A stretch of 27,025 nucleotides of DNA from Bacteroidetes bacterium UBA2364 (GTDB lineage Bacteria; Bacteroidota; Rhodothermia; Rhodothermales; UBA2364): positions 1-27,025 of the forward strand of contig DDTM01000008.1 of NCBI GenBank assembly GCA_002344075.1, given 5' to 3'. Position 1 is the first letter of the stretch, and each line of letters begins with the position of its first letter. Positions 8,050-15,640 of the stretch are shown here, in pieces. A program made the translations under genes and the position numbers. Under the pieces are notes generated by a model. That model was not told where the DNA came from. It ran no database searches and saw only the letters and a program-made list of their open reading frames with translations.

Positions 8050-8412
8050 TTATGGAATCCGAATTACTTGACCTACTTTAATAAGGTCTGGATTCGAGAT
8101 GTCGTTGAACTCAGCGATTTCTTTGTACTTTGAAGAACTGCCCAAATAGGTCTTGGCAATTTTACCGAGCGTGTCGCCGGAAACCACTTCGTGCGAGAGG
8201 CTTTCACCAGAAACTTTGATGTCTGCCTGAATATCGCTGGGGGCTTGGCCGCCGATGGCCTTGATTTTATCCCAAAGAGCGTCTTTTTGGCCTTGGGTCT
8301 TTACCGTTCCCCAAACCTTGAGCACGCCATTGGCTTCCTCAACTTTTCCGTCGGTTGCTTGAAACGTTTGTCCCAAATCAAGAACTTCTTGGTATTTTGC
8401 TTGTACTGACAT
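8050..8412 (-). CDS. BON-LysM protein (Kbp/YgaU-like)
   Basis: A 120-residue protein with a BON-like domain at about 1-65 (EEANGVLKVWGTVKTQGQKDALWDKI) and a LysM domain at 74-120 (HEVVSGDTLGKIAKTYLG through IKVGQVIRIP). This order matches E. coli Kbp (YgaU), a small cytosolic potassium-binding protein of 149 residues; the present one is shorter. No signal peptide is visible, agreeing with an intracellular role despite the LysM domain. AAGGGAGG six bases before the ATG is a strong Shine-Dalgarno, unusual in this window and suggestive of high expression. Its own terminator follows. A 12-bp palindrome lies in the upstream region. Confidence 0.85.
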   Translation of the reverse strand: MSVQAKYQEVLDLGQTFQATDGKVEEANGVLKVWGTVKTQGQKDALWDKIKAIGGQAPSDIQADIKVSGESLSHEVVSGDTLGKIAKTYLGSSSKYKEIAEFNDISNPDLIKVGQVIRIP

Positions 8413-8418
8413 TTGTGT

Positions 8419-8426
8419 CCTCCCTT
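8419..8426 (-). promoter_or_regulatory. Strong Shine-Dalgarno of the LysM gene
   Basis: AAGGGAGG on the minus strand, six bases before the ATG at 8412. It fixes the start and stands out because most genes in the window have no recognisable ribosome-binding site. Confidence 0.75.
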
Positions 8427-8446
8427 ATAAAATAAGTGTGTGTTAG

Positions 8447-8458
8447 CAGTTTAAACTG
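8447..8458. promoter_or_regulatory. 12-bp palindrome upstream of the LysM gene
   Basis: CAGTTTAAACTG is a perfect palindrome 34 bp before the LysM start. An overlapping inverted repeat (CTGGA 8456-8460, TCCAG 8466-8470) extends the symmetry. It could be an operator in the divergent LysM/CAP control region. A 12-bp palindrome can also occur by chance in a window of this size. Confidence 0.3.
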
Positions 8459-8594
8459 GAGAAATTCCAGACTGGAAGATATAAGATATTTTTTACTTTC
8501 TCAATACCTTAACAATTTGTTTAAGTCTTTTTTTTTCAAGAACCCATTTAAGCGGGTTTGTGATAGGAGTAGTGATGTAAAGTCCGGTACACAA

Positions 8595-9236
8595 TTGTGG
8601 AACAAGGGGTGTTGGTTATTGATCGGGGTGTTACTGGCGCAATGCAAAGGGGTATTGTCTTGGCCCAGTCGTTCGACGGAGGCTGTTCCTTTCGATGAAG
8701 TCCTTTTACACGAGATCAACCAACTTCGCAGCAACCCTTCGGCATATGGTAGGAAACTTCAGGCTTGGCTTCCTTATTTTAAAGGGAACATGTTGATATT
8801 GGCAGGGCAGCCCCGCCTAATGACGGTGGAGGGGGCCACTGCTGTCCGAGAAGCGGTAGGTGTCTTGCTCACCCAAAAGCCCTTGCCTCTTTTACGCCGT
8901 GCTTCGGGCCTCACGAAAGCCGCTGCCCGCCATGTACAAGATCAAGGGGCTTCGGGTGCTACAGGGCATCGGGGGAAAGATGGTAGCCAGGTGTGGAACC
9001 GTGCAGAGCGGTTTGGGGTGTGGTCTGGCGAGATTGCGGAAAATATTGCGTATGGCCAGAACGATGCACAAGGCTTTTTGCTTCAATGGCTGGTGGATGA
9101 CGGGGTAACAAACCGGAGTCATCGAGAAACATTACTGGGGCCTCAGTGGCATTATATGGGGGCTGCATCAGGCGCACATGCAACATATAATCATATGGCC
9201 GTATTGGTACTTGCGGTTCAATATGAATCATTTTAA
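8595..9236 (+). CDS. Secreted CAP/SCP domain protein
   Basis: The C-terminal part is a CAP domain: LLHEINQLRSNPSAYG, LTKAAARHVQDQGA, GHRGKDGSQVWNRAERFG, GEIAENIAYG, RSHRETLLGPQWHYMG and a closing VLVLAVQYESF. The GE..ENIAYG and HR signatures are in place. The frame is open back to ATG 8436, but those extra 53 codons look non-coding, run through a T-rich tract and the divergent LysM control region, and would hide the signal peptide. I prefer TTG 8595, which gives a signal-like N-terminus (MWNKGCWLLIGVLLAQC); GTG 8628 is another option. LLAQC is a poor lipobox. It may be surface-exposed, but its function is unknown. It is the second CAP gene in the window and is unrelated in detail to the one at 1217. 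Confidence 0.75.
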   Translation: MWNKGCWLLIGVLLAQCKGVLSWPSRSTEAVPFDEVLLHEINQLRSNPSAYGRKLQAWLPYFKGNMLILAGQPRLMTVEGATAVREAVGVLLTQKPLPLLRRASGLTKAAARHVQDQGASGATGHRGKDGSQVWNRAERFGVWSGEIAENIAYGQNDAQGFLLQWLVDDGVTNRSHRETLLGPQWHYMGAASGAHATYNHMAVLVLAVQYESF

Positions 9237-9279
9237 GTGTGAACGTTTTGTTAATCGGTGCGATTTGTTCTTGGGGTGC

Positions 9280-9309
9280 TTGCGCGGTGATGGGTGAATT
9301 TGGTATATT
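9280..9309 (+). promoter_or_regulatory. Candidate promoter of tRNA-Asp
   Basis: TTGCGC (9280-9285) and TATATT (9304-9309) are spaced by 18 bp, which would place transcription start about 14 bp before the tRNA. The -35 match is weak. Confidence 0.35.
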
Positions 9310-9329
9310 AAAGTCCGCATAAGAATGTT

Positions 9330-9406
9330 GGTCCGGTAGTTCAGTTGGTTAGAATACATGCCTGTCACGCATGGGGTCGCGAGTTCGAGTCTCGTCCGGA
9401 CCGCCA
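9330..9406 (+). tRNA. tRNA-Asp (anticodon GTC)
   Basis: A 77-nt cloverleaf with the acceptor stem GGTCCGG (9330-9336) pairing with CCGGACC (9396-9402). Discriminator G9403 and an encoded CCA (9404-9406) follow. The anticodon stem CATGC/GCATG (9357-9361, 9369-9373) encloses the loop CTGTCAC with anticodon GTC at 9364-9366. The T arm carries GTTCGAGTC. All parts are canonical. No duplicate of its 3' end was noticed that would mark an integration site. Confidence 0.97.
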
Positions 9407-9411
9407 ACACC

Positions 9412-9442
9412 AAAAGTCAATCACAGATGTGGTTGACTTTTT
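9412..9442 (+). terminator. Rho-independent terminator of tRNA-Asp
   Basis: A 13-bp stem (9412-9424 with 9429-9441, one G-U pair) has a 4-nt loop AGAT, and its 3' side ends in five U residues. It begins six bases after the CCA of the tRNA. Confidence 0.85.
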
Positions 9443-9488
9443 CGATTTGTATTGAGGCCTGTGTGGTTACATTGGTTTTTATACACAC

Positions 9489-9523
9489 AAAAAAACCGGA
9501 GGCCGCGTCGCAACCCCCGGTTT
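9489..9523 (-). terminator. Rho-independent terminator of the starch locus
   Basis: AAACCGG (9493-9499) pairs with CCGGTTT (9517-9523), with a further GG/CC after one mismatch. On the minus strand a run of about seven U residues follows (9489-9495). It lies 28 bp after the stop of the last secreted-protein gene. Confidence 0.75.
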
Positions 9524-9551
9524 AGAATAGCCGGAAGACTTCTTAAGGCGC

Positions 9552-10538
9552 TTATTTCAGCAGCGTAACATTTTGGGTGGCTTTGAAGTTTGCTCCTGTA
9601 ACGCGCACAATGTACATACCGCTTTGTAGGCCAGACGCATCGAATTGTGCGCTGTGTGGCACATTGGCTTCAAGTGTTCCGCTAAAGAGGGTGCGTACTT
9701 TTTGACCCAAGGCATTAAATACTTCTGCTTTTACGGCCTGACGAGAAGCCACTGCAAAAGTGATGGTGGTTGCCGGGTTGAAGGGGTTGGGGTAGGCAGG
9801 ATATAAGACATATTGGCCGGGAACTTCCACATTTAGCTGTACCGAGGCCGTATAGCGGGCATCCCCGTTTTTATCCACACTTTTCAGGCGAAAACTGTGC
9901 TTGCCCACTTGTAACCCTTCTACGGTATAGCTGTAGTTTCGCAGGTCAATGCTGTTGCCGGCGGCTTGTACCGTTCCCACTTTTTTCCATGCACTGCCAT
10001 TGGCCGAGTGTTCTACATCAAAGTGGTCGCTGTTTAGCTCGCTTACCGTAACCCAGTTGAGGGTGGCTGCATTCTCCGTTGCCGTTCCGGTAAAAGATGC
10101 CAACGAAATAGGAAGTCCCGAAATGGTAAAGCCGTAATTTCCCGTACCAAAATCACCAGCCCATTTTAGAACTGAATCAGAGGTGCAATTGGCAGTAAAT
10201 TCGTAGTATCCGTTTGTTGTTACCGTAACGGTTGCTTCGTATATATCATTATTAGGATTGTCCCCTGAATAAGTTGCAGGAACGGTTGTAGGCGTGGGCC
10301 AACTGCCACCAACCACAACCCCACCGCTCCAATGGACGTTACAGGTAATGCCCGCACCTTGCCCGGCGGGATTGGTAACAGTGTCTTTCCATACTTCTAA
10401 CTTCAAGGTCACATTAAAACTTGATCCACCTGGAGCTGTTGTTGTAGAAGTAGAATGATTACCAATCCAACCGACTTGTGCAAAGGCACCAACTGATGAA
10501 AGGCAAATAACGCACAAGGTTGTAAAGAGTTTTTTCAT
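9552..10538 (-). CDS. Secreted protein with Fn3-like and T9SS-type sorting domains, starch locus
   Basis: A 328-residue protein with a signal peptide (MKKLFTTLC through AFAQ, cleavage near 20-21). Residues about 22-140 form a beta-rich domain with GAGITCNVHW and NDIYEATVTVTTNGYYEF, resembling a small domain seen in secreted glycan-active proteins. Residues about 146-240 resemble the Fn3-like module common in Bacteroidota (LNWVTVSELNSDHFDVEHS). The C-terminal 86 residues (from 243) carry YPNPFNPATTITF and FNALGQ, the type A sorting domain for type IX secretion or an equivalent. It starts 41 bp after the neighbouring secreted-protein gene and is likely in the amylase operon. A starch-binding role is a guess from position only. 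Confidence 0.8.
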   Translation of the reverse strand: MKKLFTTLCVICLSSVGAFAQVGWIGNHSTSTTTAPGGSSFNVTLKLEVWKDTVTNPAGQGAGITCNVHWSGGVVVGGSWPTPTTVPATYSGDNPNNDIYEATVTVTTNGYYEFTANCTSDSVLKWAGDFGTGNYGFTISGLPISLASFTGTATENAATLNWVTVSELNSDHFDVEHSANGSAWKKVGTVQAAGNSIDLRNYSYTVEGLQVGKHSFRLKSVDKNGDARYTASVQLNVEVPGQYVLYPAYPNPFNPATTITFAVASRQAVKAEVFNALGQKVRTLFSGTLEANVPHSAQFDASGLQSGMYIVRVTGANFKATQNVTLLK

Positions 10539-10579
10539 GGTAGTATGTGTTTAGATTTATTAAGTAAATGCGGACTGGT

Positions 10580-11560
10580 TTATTTAAGCAACGAGACCGC
10601 ACGGGTTTTTAAAATAGAGGTTCCGGTCATCTTTAGGTAATATACGCCACTTTGCAAGTCGTTGCCATGTAATTTTGCCTCTATTATTTGTCCGGAAAGC
10701 GCGGTTCCAGCATAGAGGGTTTTGAGGCGCTGCCCCAAGGCATTGTAGAGCGCTACTTCGACGGGTTGTGTAATCGGCACTGAAAAGCGGGCAGTGGCTT
10801 CGGGGTTAAACGGATTGGGATAGACCTCCAGCGCGGCAGTATTGGGTAGTTCATCGCGCTCGGTTGCGGTGGCGGTTCCGCTAAAGAGTGGGGTTTGGAT
10901 GATACCGGGCGCGATGGCGTATTGCCCCTGCTCGTTGCCATATACTGCATAAAGCTGGAATTGCGCGCCAGCACCCGCACCAATTTTGCTGTATGGAATC
11001 GAGAATTCGAACCCACCTGTTGCAGTACTCATGCTGGCGGCTTGTACGTGTGCAAACGTGATCTCTGAATACGTCACTGATGCACCACCATAGGTTACCT
11101 CACCCAGATAGACATCCAGATTACTTGGTGTGCCCGTATAATTGATATGGCTCACATATCCTTTTAAATTGGCTGCATCAGCCGTCAGACGCACGCCATA
11201 ATCTGTCTCGATGGGATTGGTGATGGGGAAGGCGTATTGATGAAAAGGTGAAAGGCCATCGTTTCCGGCGGGGATCTCACCTGCTGTACCTGCGGGGATG
11301 CCGGTTTTGTCGCTGGCATTAATAAAGACCAATATGTCGTGATAGTTGGTAGGGTTGACAGCACCTTTCACAAAGACATACAAGGTTTGGTTCTGCGTAC
11401 AAGCCTGTACTTCTTTCACGCCCCAGTCTCCGAATGTTCCATTACTCCCACTAAAGGAGCCTTGTACCTTATAGCAAGGGTCGCCTCCTTGGCCATCCAC
11501 GACGGGTTGGGTAAATGCAAAAGTGGGTAAGAAAAAAATGAGCGCAAATAACTTTTTCAT
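10580..11560 (-). CDS. Secreted protein of unknown function with T9SS-type sorting domain, starch locus
   Basis: A 326-residue protein with a signal peptide ending near residue 18 (FAFTQ). Residues about 20-230 form one beta-rich domain with VKEVQACTQNQTLYVFVKG, DILVFINASDKTG and GFEFSIPYSKIGAGAGAQFQLYAVYGN. This pattern recalls DOMON/CBM9-like sugar-binding folds, but I do not recognise the family with confidence. From 243 the protein ends in the same kind of sorting domain as its neighbours (YPNPFNP, YNALGQRLKTLYAG, QSGVYYLKM). It lies between the amylase (93 bp upstream) and another secreted protein (41 bp downstream), all on the minus strand, so a shared role in starch use at the cell surface is plausible. 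Confidence 0.78.
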   Translation of the reverse strand: MKKLFALIFFLPTFAFTQPVVDGQGGDPCYKVQGSFSGSNGTFGDWGVKEVQACTQNQTLYVFVKGAVNPTNYHDILVFINASDKTGIPAGTAGEIPAGNDGLSPFHQYAFPITNPIETDYGVRLTADAANLKGYVSHINYTGTPSNLDVYLGEVTYGGASVTYSEITFAHVQAASMSTATGGFEFSIPYSKIGAGAGAQFQLYAVYGNEQGQYAIAPGIIQTPLFSGTATATERDELPNTAALEVYPNPFNPEATARFSVPITQPVEVALYNALGQRLKTLYAGTALSGQIIEAKLHGNDLQSGVYYLKMTGTSILKTRAVSLLK

Positions 11561-11596
11561 GTATTAATCAAGTTCTAAATGGTTACAAGATAAGAG

Positions 11597-11642
11597 AGCC
11601 GGAAGCCCTGTCGTTTTCCTTTCCTTTTTGGCACTTCCGGCT
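11597..11642 (-). terminator. Intergenic hairpin between amylase and the next gene
   Basis: A perfect 9-bp stem (AGCCGGAAG 11597-11605 with CTTCCGGCT 11634-11642) spans a 28-nt loop. On the minus strand no real U-tract follows, so this is more likely an mRNA-stabilising or partially terminating hairpin that lowers expression of the two downstream genes relative to the amylase. Confidence 0.45.
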
Positions 11643-11653
11643 TTAACGCGGAA

Positions 11654-14104
11654 TTATTTCGTTAAAATCAGAGATTGTGCCCGTACCAAACCATCGGCGG
11701 TCACTAACCGAGCAATGTAAGTCCCTGAAGGCAAACCACCAACATTCACTTGAATGGTTTGGCGTTCTCCGGATCGGGCGGTTCCTTGGAACAACGTCTG
11801 AACACGTTGGCCTAAGGCATTGAACAACTCAACGGTTGCCGATTGGGTGGTGGCCAATCCAAAGGAGAGGGTAGTAGTAGGGTTAAAAGGGTTTGGGTAT
11901 GCCGGATAAAGCAGGGCTTTTTCTGCCATCAATTTGGCATCAATGGCATCTGGTGCGTCTTTTGTTGTTGCAATACTGGTGGTGAAGCCAGAAATTACGG
12001 AAATACCGCCAATACTGTATTGTCCGGATGCATTGTTCACCTTCAATCCAAAAGATTGTGGGCCACGCGAATTGGGGCGCTTGGCTTTAAAGTTAAAGTC
12101 GGTTGCATCTGGTAGCCAAGTGATGGATTGGGTCAAAAATTTCTGACCACTGCTTTGTTTACGTATGACCAAGCGGAGGTTGTCTCCGGCTTTTAGGCGT
12201 CCATTGTTGTTATTGGCCTCGGCATTTCCTAAAACTTCAATGAGCAAGTCGTGTACGCCATCCCAACGCACGCTTTGGCCGATACGCCCCAATCCTGCGA
12301 TGCCAGAATTTCCTGACGCGTCTTTTGGGCCAAGAATGGCCACTTCGTCTCCTGCCTGCAAGGTGGTTCCACCTACTTCAAACTGGGCAAGGTCGGAAGC
12401 CCGAAGTACCACAAAGTGCAGTTTTCCGCCCTCGGTAGCTGTAACCGTAAAACTGGGTGTGGCTTCATTGTTGGGTAGTGGATAGCGTCCGGTTGGGGCA
12501 TACCATGCGTAATTACGGGCATTAGCCTTTAGAAACGCACGTTTATCTCCAAAACTGGAGGTTTGTTCAAACATATAGGCATCGGAATAATCTTTTAGTT
12601 CCAAATTCGTCCAGGGGGTATCTGCCCAAATAGCACCTTGTTTGTCTGCGCGGTCGTTCAGTGTAAACATCATGTCATCTCGCTTTAGGGCAAACATATT
12701 ACCACCGTGATTATTACTATCGTAGTTTCCTGTATTAGGGAAATACGGATTAAGTGATGCTACCGGGGTTGCAAAACCTGTGGCCATGGCACGACGTAGG
12801 TTCATTAACCAATCAATCTCATCTTTAAAACCATACCACCAATAGTCTTTCCAGAAAACCATCGGACGTGGTGGGAGTGACATCAGAAAGGCATACCCCA
12901 TGTGTTTGTCGCGAAATACGGGGTCGTGATCTGGTTGGGTAAAATATTGGAGACAGGTATTGCCTGACCACGAGAATCCTGGCCCAGAACAGGTGGGATT
13001 ATAACCTGGATCTTGTGGCCCCGGTGCCGCTTTATAACCACCTCGGTCAAAGTCATGGTTCTCGATAAAGGTCACCACATTATCCCCATGTACACCGTTA
13101 AAGTTGAGTCCAAGTGTATTGAGGTTCCAAGTATTATAACCTCCTGAACCGTCGTTTAGGAGAGATTTTAGGCCAAAATACATGTTGAAGTCGAACATGG
13201 CGAGTTTGGCATTTTTGCCTTTGGAGCCATAGGCACTGTTAAAGGTGTTTACCTCGTTCAGATAGCTCTTTAGCGCATCCTTGTCGCCATCATAGAATTC
13301 TCCCACAGTAAAAGGTTGTTCGCCGTTTTTGGTTTCGACCAAGAATGGGGCTAAAAATCCCGGTTCGATGTGTTTGACGGCATCAATCCGCATTTCATCA
13401 AAACCGATGTTGTTCATCAGCCAACGTCCCCAAGTGATGAGGGAGTCGCCTACGGTTCCGACGTTGTGCGGGCCAAAATACCAGCCACCGGGGGGGGGCG
13501 ATGTGTCTATATTGGCAAAATACCCGATGTCTTGTCCAAATATGGGATTGTGATATGGGCCATTGACATCGCAATGTGGGTAGGTGGGGTTGAAGTGTTC
13601 GGGCTTACCGGGGAAACGTCCGCTGGCAGGGGTGAAAATGGTGTATTGGTCGCTATTCAGTTGTGGATTACAGACATGTGGCGCGGCTGCGTCGCCACCA
13701 AAACGGTGGTTCAGTACCACGTCCACCATCACCTTGAGGCCATTGCCTTTTAGGGTGGAGACCATGTTAAGCAACTGGGGCTTGTTCCCAAAGCGCGTTC
13801 TAAAAGCGCCAGAGATTTTGTTGCCAAAGTTCCCAAGGTCGTAATAATCGTTGATCCCATAGCCCATATCGGCGGTCCCGCCTGTTCCTTTCGCGGGCGA
13901 AGGAATCCAAACGGTCTTAAAACCAGCAGCGGCGAGTTGGGGCGCTACCGTAGAGAGAGAATCCCACCAAACCCCACCACTGTTTTTTTTGGAGAGGTCG
14001 CCTGGGTGGGTGTTCCAATAAAATCCTTGAAGGAGCACATCTTGTGCAAAGGATTGAAACGGAAAACTGAGGAGGAAGGCTAAAAAGAATAGGTTACGTT
14101 TCAT
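11654..14104 (-). CDS. Secreted GH13 alpha-amylase with T9SS-type sorting domain
   Basis: This 816-residue protein has a signal peptide (cleavage near residue 20, FAQ). The GH13 barrel shows all four conserved regions: DVVLNH (128-133), MRIDAVKH with nucleophile Asp241 and Arg239, VGEF with acid/base Glu269, and FIENHD with Asp351. QGFYWNTHPG near the start and GYGINDYYDLG are also typical of bacterial alpha-amylases, which cleave internal alpha-1,4 bonds of starch. Residues about 470-730 hold beta domains of unclear type. The last 87 residues (from 730) form a sorting domain (YPNPFNPTTTLSF, FNALGQRV, PSGTYIARL). Nine consecutive C residues encode the PPP near residue 204. The promoter has a LacI-type operator. 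It heads a three-gene locus. Confidence 0.95.
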   Translation of the reverse strand: MKRNLFFLAFLLSFPFQSFAQDVLLQGFYWNTHPGDLSKKNSGGVWWDSLSTVAPQLAAAGFKTVWIPSPAKGTGGTADMGYGINDYYDLGNFGNKISGAFRTRFGNKPQLLNMVSTLKGNGLKVMVDVVLNHRFGGDAAAPHVCNPQLNSDQYTIFTPASGRFPGKPEHFNPTYPHCDVNGPYHNPIFGQDIGYFANIDTSPPPGGWYFGPHNVGTVGDSLITWGRWLMNNIGFDEMRIDAVKHIEPGFLAPFLVETKNGEQPFTVGEFYDGDKDALKSYLNEVNTFNSAYGSKGKNAKLAMFDFNMYFGLKSLLNDGSGGYNTWNLNTLGLNFNGVHGDNVVTFIENHDFDRGGYKAAPGPQDPGYNPTCSGPGFSWSGNTCLQYFTQPDHDPVFRDKHMGYAFLMSLPPRPMVFWKDYWWYGFKDEIDWLMNLRRAMATGFATPVASLNPYFPNTGNYDSNNHGGNMFALKRDDMMFTLNDRADKQGAIWADTPWTNLELKDYSDAYMFEQTSSFGDKRAFLKANARNYAWYAPTGRYPLPNNEATPSFTVTATEGGKLHFVVLRASDLAQFEVGGTTLQAGDEVAILGPKDASGNSGIAGLGRIGQSVRWDGVHDLLIEVLGNAEANNNNGRLKAGDNLRLVIRKQSSGQKFLTQSITWLPDATDFNFKAKRPNSRGPQSFGLKVNNASGQYSIGGISVISGFTTSIATTKDAPDAIDAKLMAEKALLYPAYPNPFNPTTTLSFGLATTQSATVELFNALGQRVQTLFQGTARSGERQTIQVNVGGLPSGTYIARLVTADGLVRAQSLILTK

Positions 14105-14133
14105 CTATATGGAAAACTAAATATCAATAAAAA

Positions 14134-14147
14134 TGTAAGCGCTTACA
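14134..14147 (-). promoter_or_regulatory. Perfect LacI/CcpA-type operator at the amylase promoter
   Basis: TGTAAGCGCTTACA is a perfect 14-bp palindrome with a central CG, fitting the LacI-family consensus TGNAANCGNWNNCA. It lies 29 bp before the amylase start and directly follows a TATACT -10 box, so bound repressor would cover the transcription start. Established knowledge: LacI-family regulators commonly control amylase and maltose genes from such sites. The regulator is not in this window. Confidence 0.7.
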
Positions 14148-14152
14148 GTATA
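14147..14152 (-). promoter_or_regulatory. Candidate -10 box of the amylase gene
   Basis: TATACT on the minus strand shares its last base with the operator at 14134-14147. The start of transcription would fall inside the operator. No clear -35 element at the normal spacing is visible. Confidence 0.4.
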
Positions 14153-14561
14153 AATTTAACACATTTGTCGGGCTTTAGCAATTGAAAAGATGAATATTTT
14201 TTTAAGTTTTTAAAAAGATGAAATTGAGATTAGAGAAGAGGGGCGGATGAATGGTTGCTTGTGAAGGTGTGTAGCGGTGTTGTGGCTTAGCGGATGTGCA
14301 ACGATGTAAAATAAAATAAGATAATTTTATTGTGGAATGCTTTGATGATCTTCAGATTTACGAAGAAAGTTGTATATTGATTGTGTTGTCTCAATCGCTT
14401 CTTAAAGGCGGCTGATATAGCCAATATCCACCTTTTAAGGTTTTAACACCTCAATACACCACCGTCTGTTACTGAAATTACGTCAACAAGCTTATCTTAA
14501 ATAGGTTTGTGTAATTATTTAATATCTATACTAGTGTTATTTACTAAACTATTTATCAGCT

Positions 14562-15509
14562 ATGTTTTACAAAGGTATTTCTCGCACTGTTTGGCTGTTC
14601 TCTTTGATTCTCGCGCTATCTGGGTGCGACCAATACAACCTGTTTTCCGGTAAGATCACCGTAGAAGAAAAGGTTGAACAAATTTTAAAAAGTGAAGATC
14701 CGCAAAAACTCTTGGTGGATGGTGTACAGTTGGTGGCGGAGGGTGCTCCTGTTGAGGCACAGAAAGTATTGGAAAAAGCACAATCCTTGGCACCAGATAA
14801 CGGAGAAATCCGTGTGCAACATGCCAATGCTGTATTGCTCGCGGCCGATATAGACGTTTTTGATTTGCGCAATTTGGCGGATTATCTGAGTACGGGTGAT
14901 CCGGGTAATGGCACTTCTCGCGGATTGACAATGGCCAAATCACGTATGGCAGAGTTTTGTAGCGATAGGTCCGGAGGTGGCAAGACACCATTTGACTTGA
15001 ATGGCTACCTGAGTAGTCAAAAACTTTCGCAGGAAGGCGTTTTATATGAAGTAAGTGAGATTTTATCGTTCCTATTTACCAATATCAAACCGCCGAAAGT
15101 GGTTGATGATATTACGGTAATTAATGAACTTGAGCGTTTAGGAGTAAAAAATATTCCACAGGCCTTGTTGTTAATTAGTTTTGCTTTTACGGCTGGTGAA
15201 TTTTATAAAATGAAAAAGTTCGCCGAAGAAAATGGTGCCATTTGGTACAATTTCAGCACCCAAGCCAAGGTCACGTACTTGGGGTATTGCACCAATGATG
15301 GTACTGGTCCTGATGCACAGGAGCGTTGTCAGAAGATTTTCACCGAGACCCAAAAATCTATGGGAAATTTGAAATTTGCTGTTTTGCTATTAGAAGCGCG
15401 TTCTCGGATGTTAGGTTCTCGGCCGGCAGCTCAACTTTCCGCCCTTGCAGTAGCTGGCTATAATGCGCTGAATAAGGCTTTGCAATCTAATATTGCTTGT
15501 CAACCATAG
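14562..15509 (+). CDS. Lipoprotein of unknown function, TPR-like
   Basis: A 315-residue protein with a lipoprotein signal peptide: hydrophobic residues 10-19, then LSGC with the lipid-carrying cysteine at position 22. Residues about 30-95 look like TPR helices (LLVDGVQLVAEGAPVEAQKVLEKAQSLAPDNGEIRVQHANAVL). The remainder is mostly helical with scattered cysteines (CSDRSGGG, GYCTNDG, ERCQKIF) and I do not recognise it. It is followed, 131 bp later, by an outer-membrane protein gene in the same direction, so the two may work together at the outer membrane; an inverted repeat sits between them. The start has no obvious Shine-Dalgarno. Confidence 0.75.
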   Translation: MFYKGISRTVWLFSLILALSGCDQYNLFSGKITVEEKVEQILKSEDPQKLLVDGVQLVAEGAPVEAQKVLEKAQSLAPDNGEIRVQHANAVLLAADIDVFDLRNLADYLSTGDPGNGTSRGLTMAKSRMAEFCSDRSGGGKTPFDLNGYLSSQKLSQEGVLYEVSEILSFLFTNIKPPKVVDDITVINELERLGVKNIPQALLLISFAFTAGEFYKMKKFAEENGAIWYNFSTQAKVTYLGYCTNDGTGPDAQERCQKIFTETQKSMGNLKFAVLLLEARSRMLGSRPAAQLSALAVAGYNALNKALQSNIACQP

Positions 15510-15594
15510 GAGCTGGACGTTTGCTACGATGTGTTGCCGTCATTATGTAGTTAGTGTTCCGGTTCTATAAAAAGTCTTGTGATTTTCTATACCT

Positions 15595-15623
15595 ATCCAT
15601 TTCTGTAAGTGTGTGAAATGGAT
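15595..15623 (+). repeat. 9-bp inverted repeat just upstream of the outer-membrane protein gene
   Basis: ATCCATTTC (15595-15603) and GAAATGGAT (15615-15623) form a perfect stem with an 11-nt loop, ending 17 bp before the ATG at 15641. No U-tract follows, so it is probably an mRNA leader hairpin or an operator rather than a terminator. Confidence 0.5.
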
Positions 15624-15640
15624 GTAAATCTTCTATAATC

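Larger units (their letters stand above)
14105..14561. other. Divergent control region, amylase / lipoprotein genes
   Basis: A gene-free, AT-rich stretch between divergent genes. The amylase side holds the operator and -10 box listed separately. An AT-only inverted repeat occurs at 14310-14331 (AATAAAAT/ATTTTATT). A longer imperfect hairpin (14401-14411 with 14428-14439, one bulge and one mismatch) lies about 125 bp before the lipoprotein start and could be part of its leader. No open reading frame here looks real. Confidence 0.5.

Noticed and set aside
8436..8594. N-terminal extension of the second CAP protein from ATG 8436
   Set aside because: The residues look non-coding, cross a T-rich tract and the LysM control region, and would place the signal peptide internally.
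9330..9406. tRNA-Asp as an integration site
   Set aside because: No integrase, no mobile genes and no repeat of the tRNA 3' end were noticed nearby.
13370..13753. 127-codon plus-strand frame within the amylase gene
   Set aside because: A shadow of the amylase frame, which carries all four GH13 regions there.
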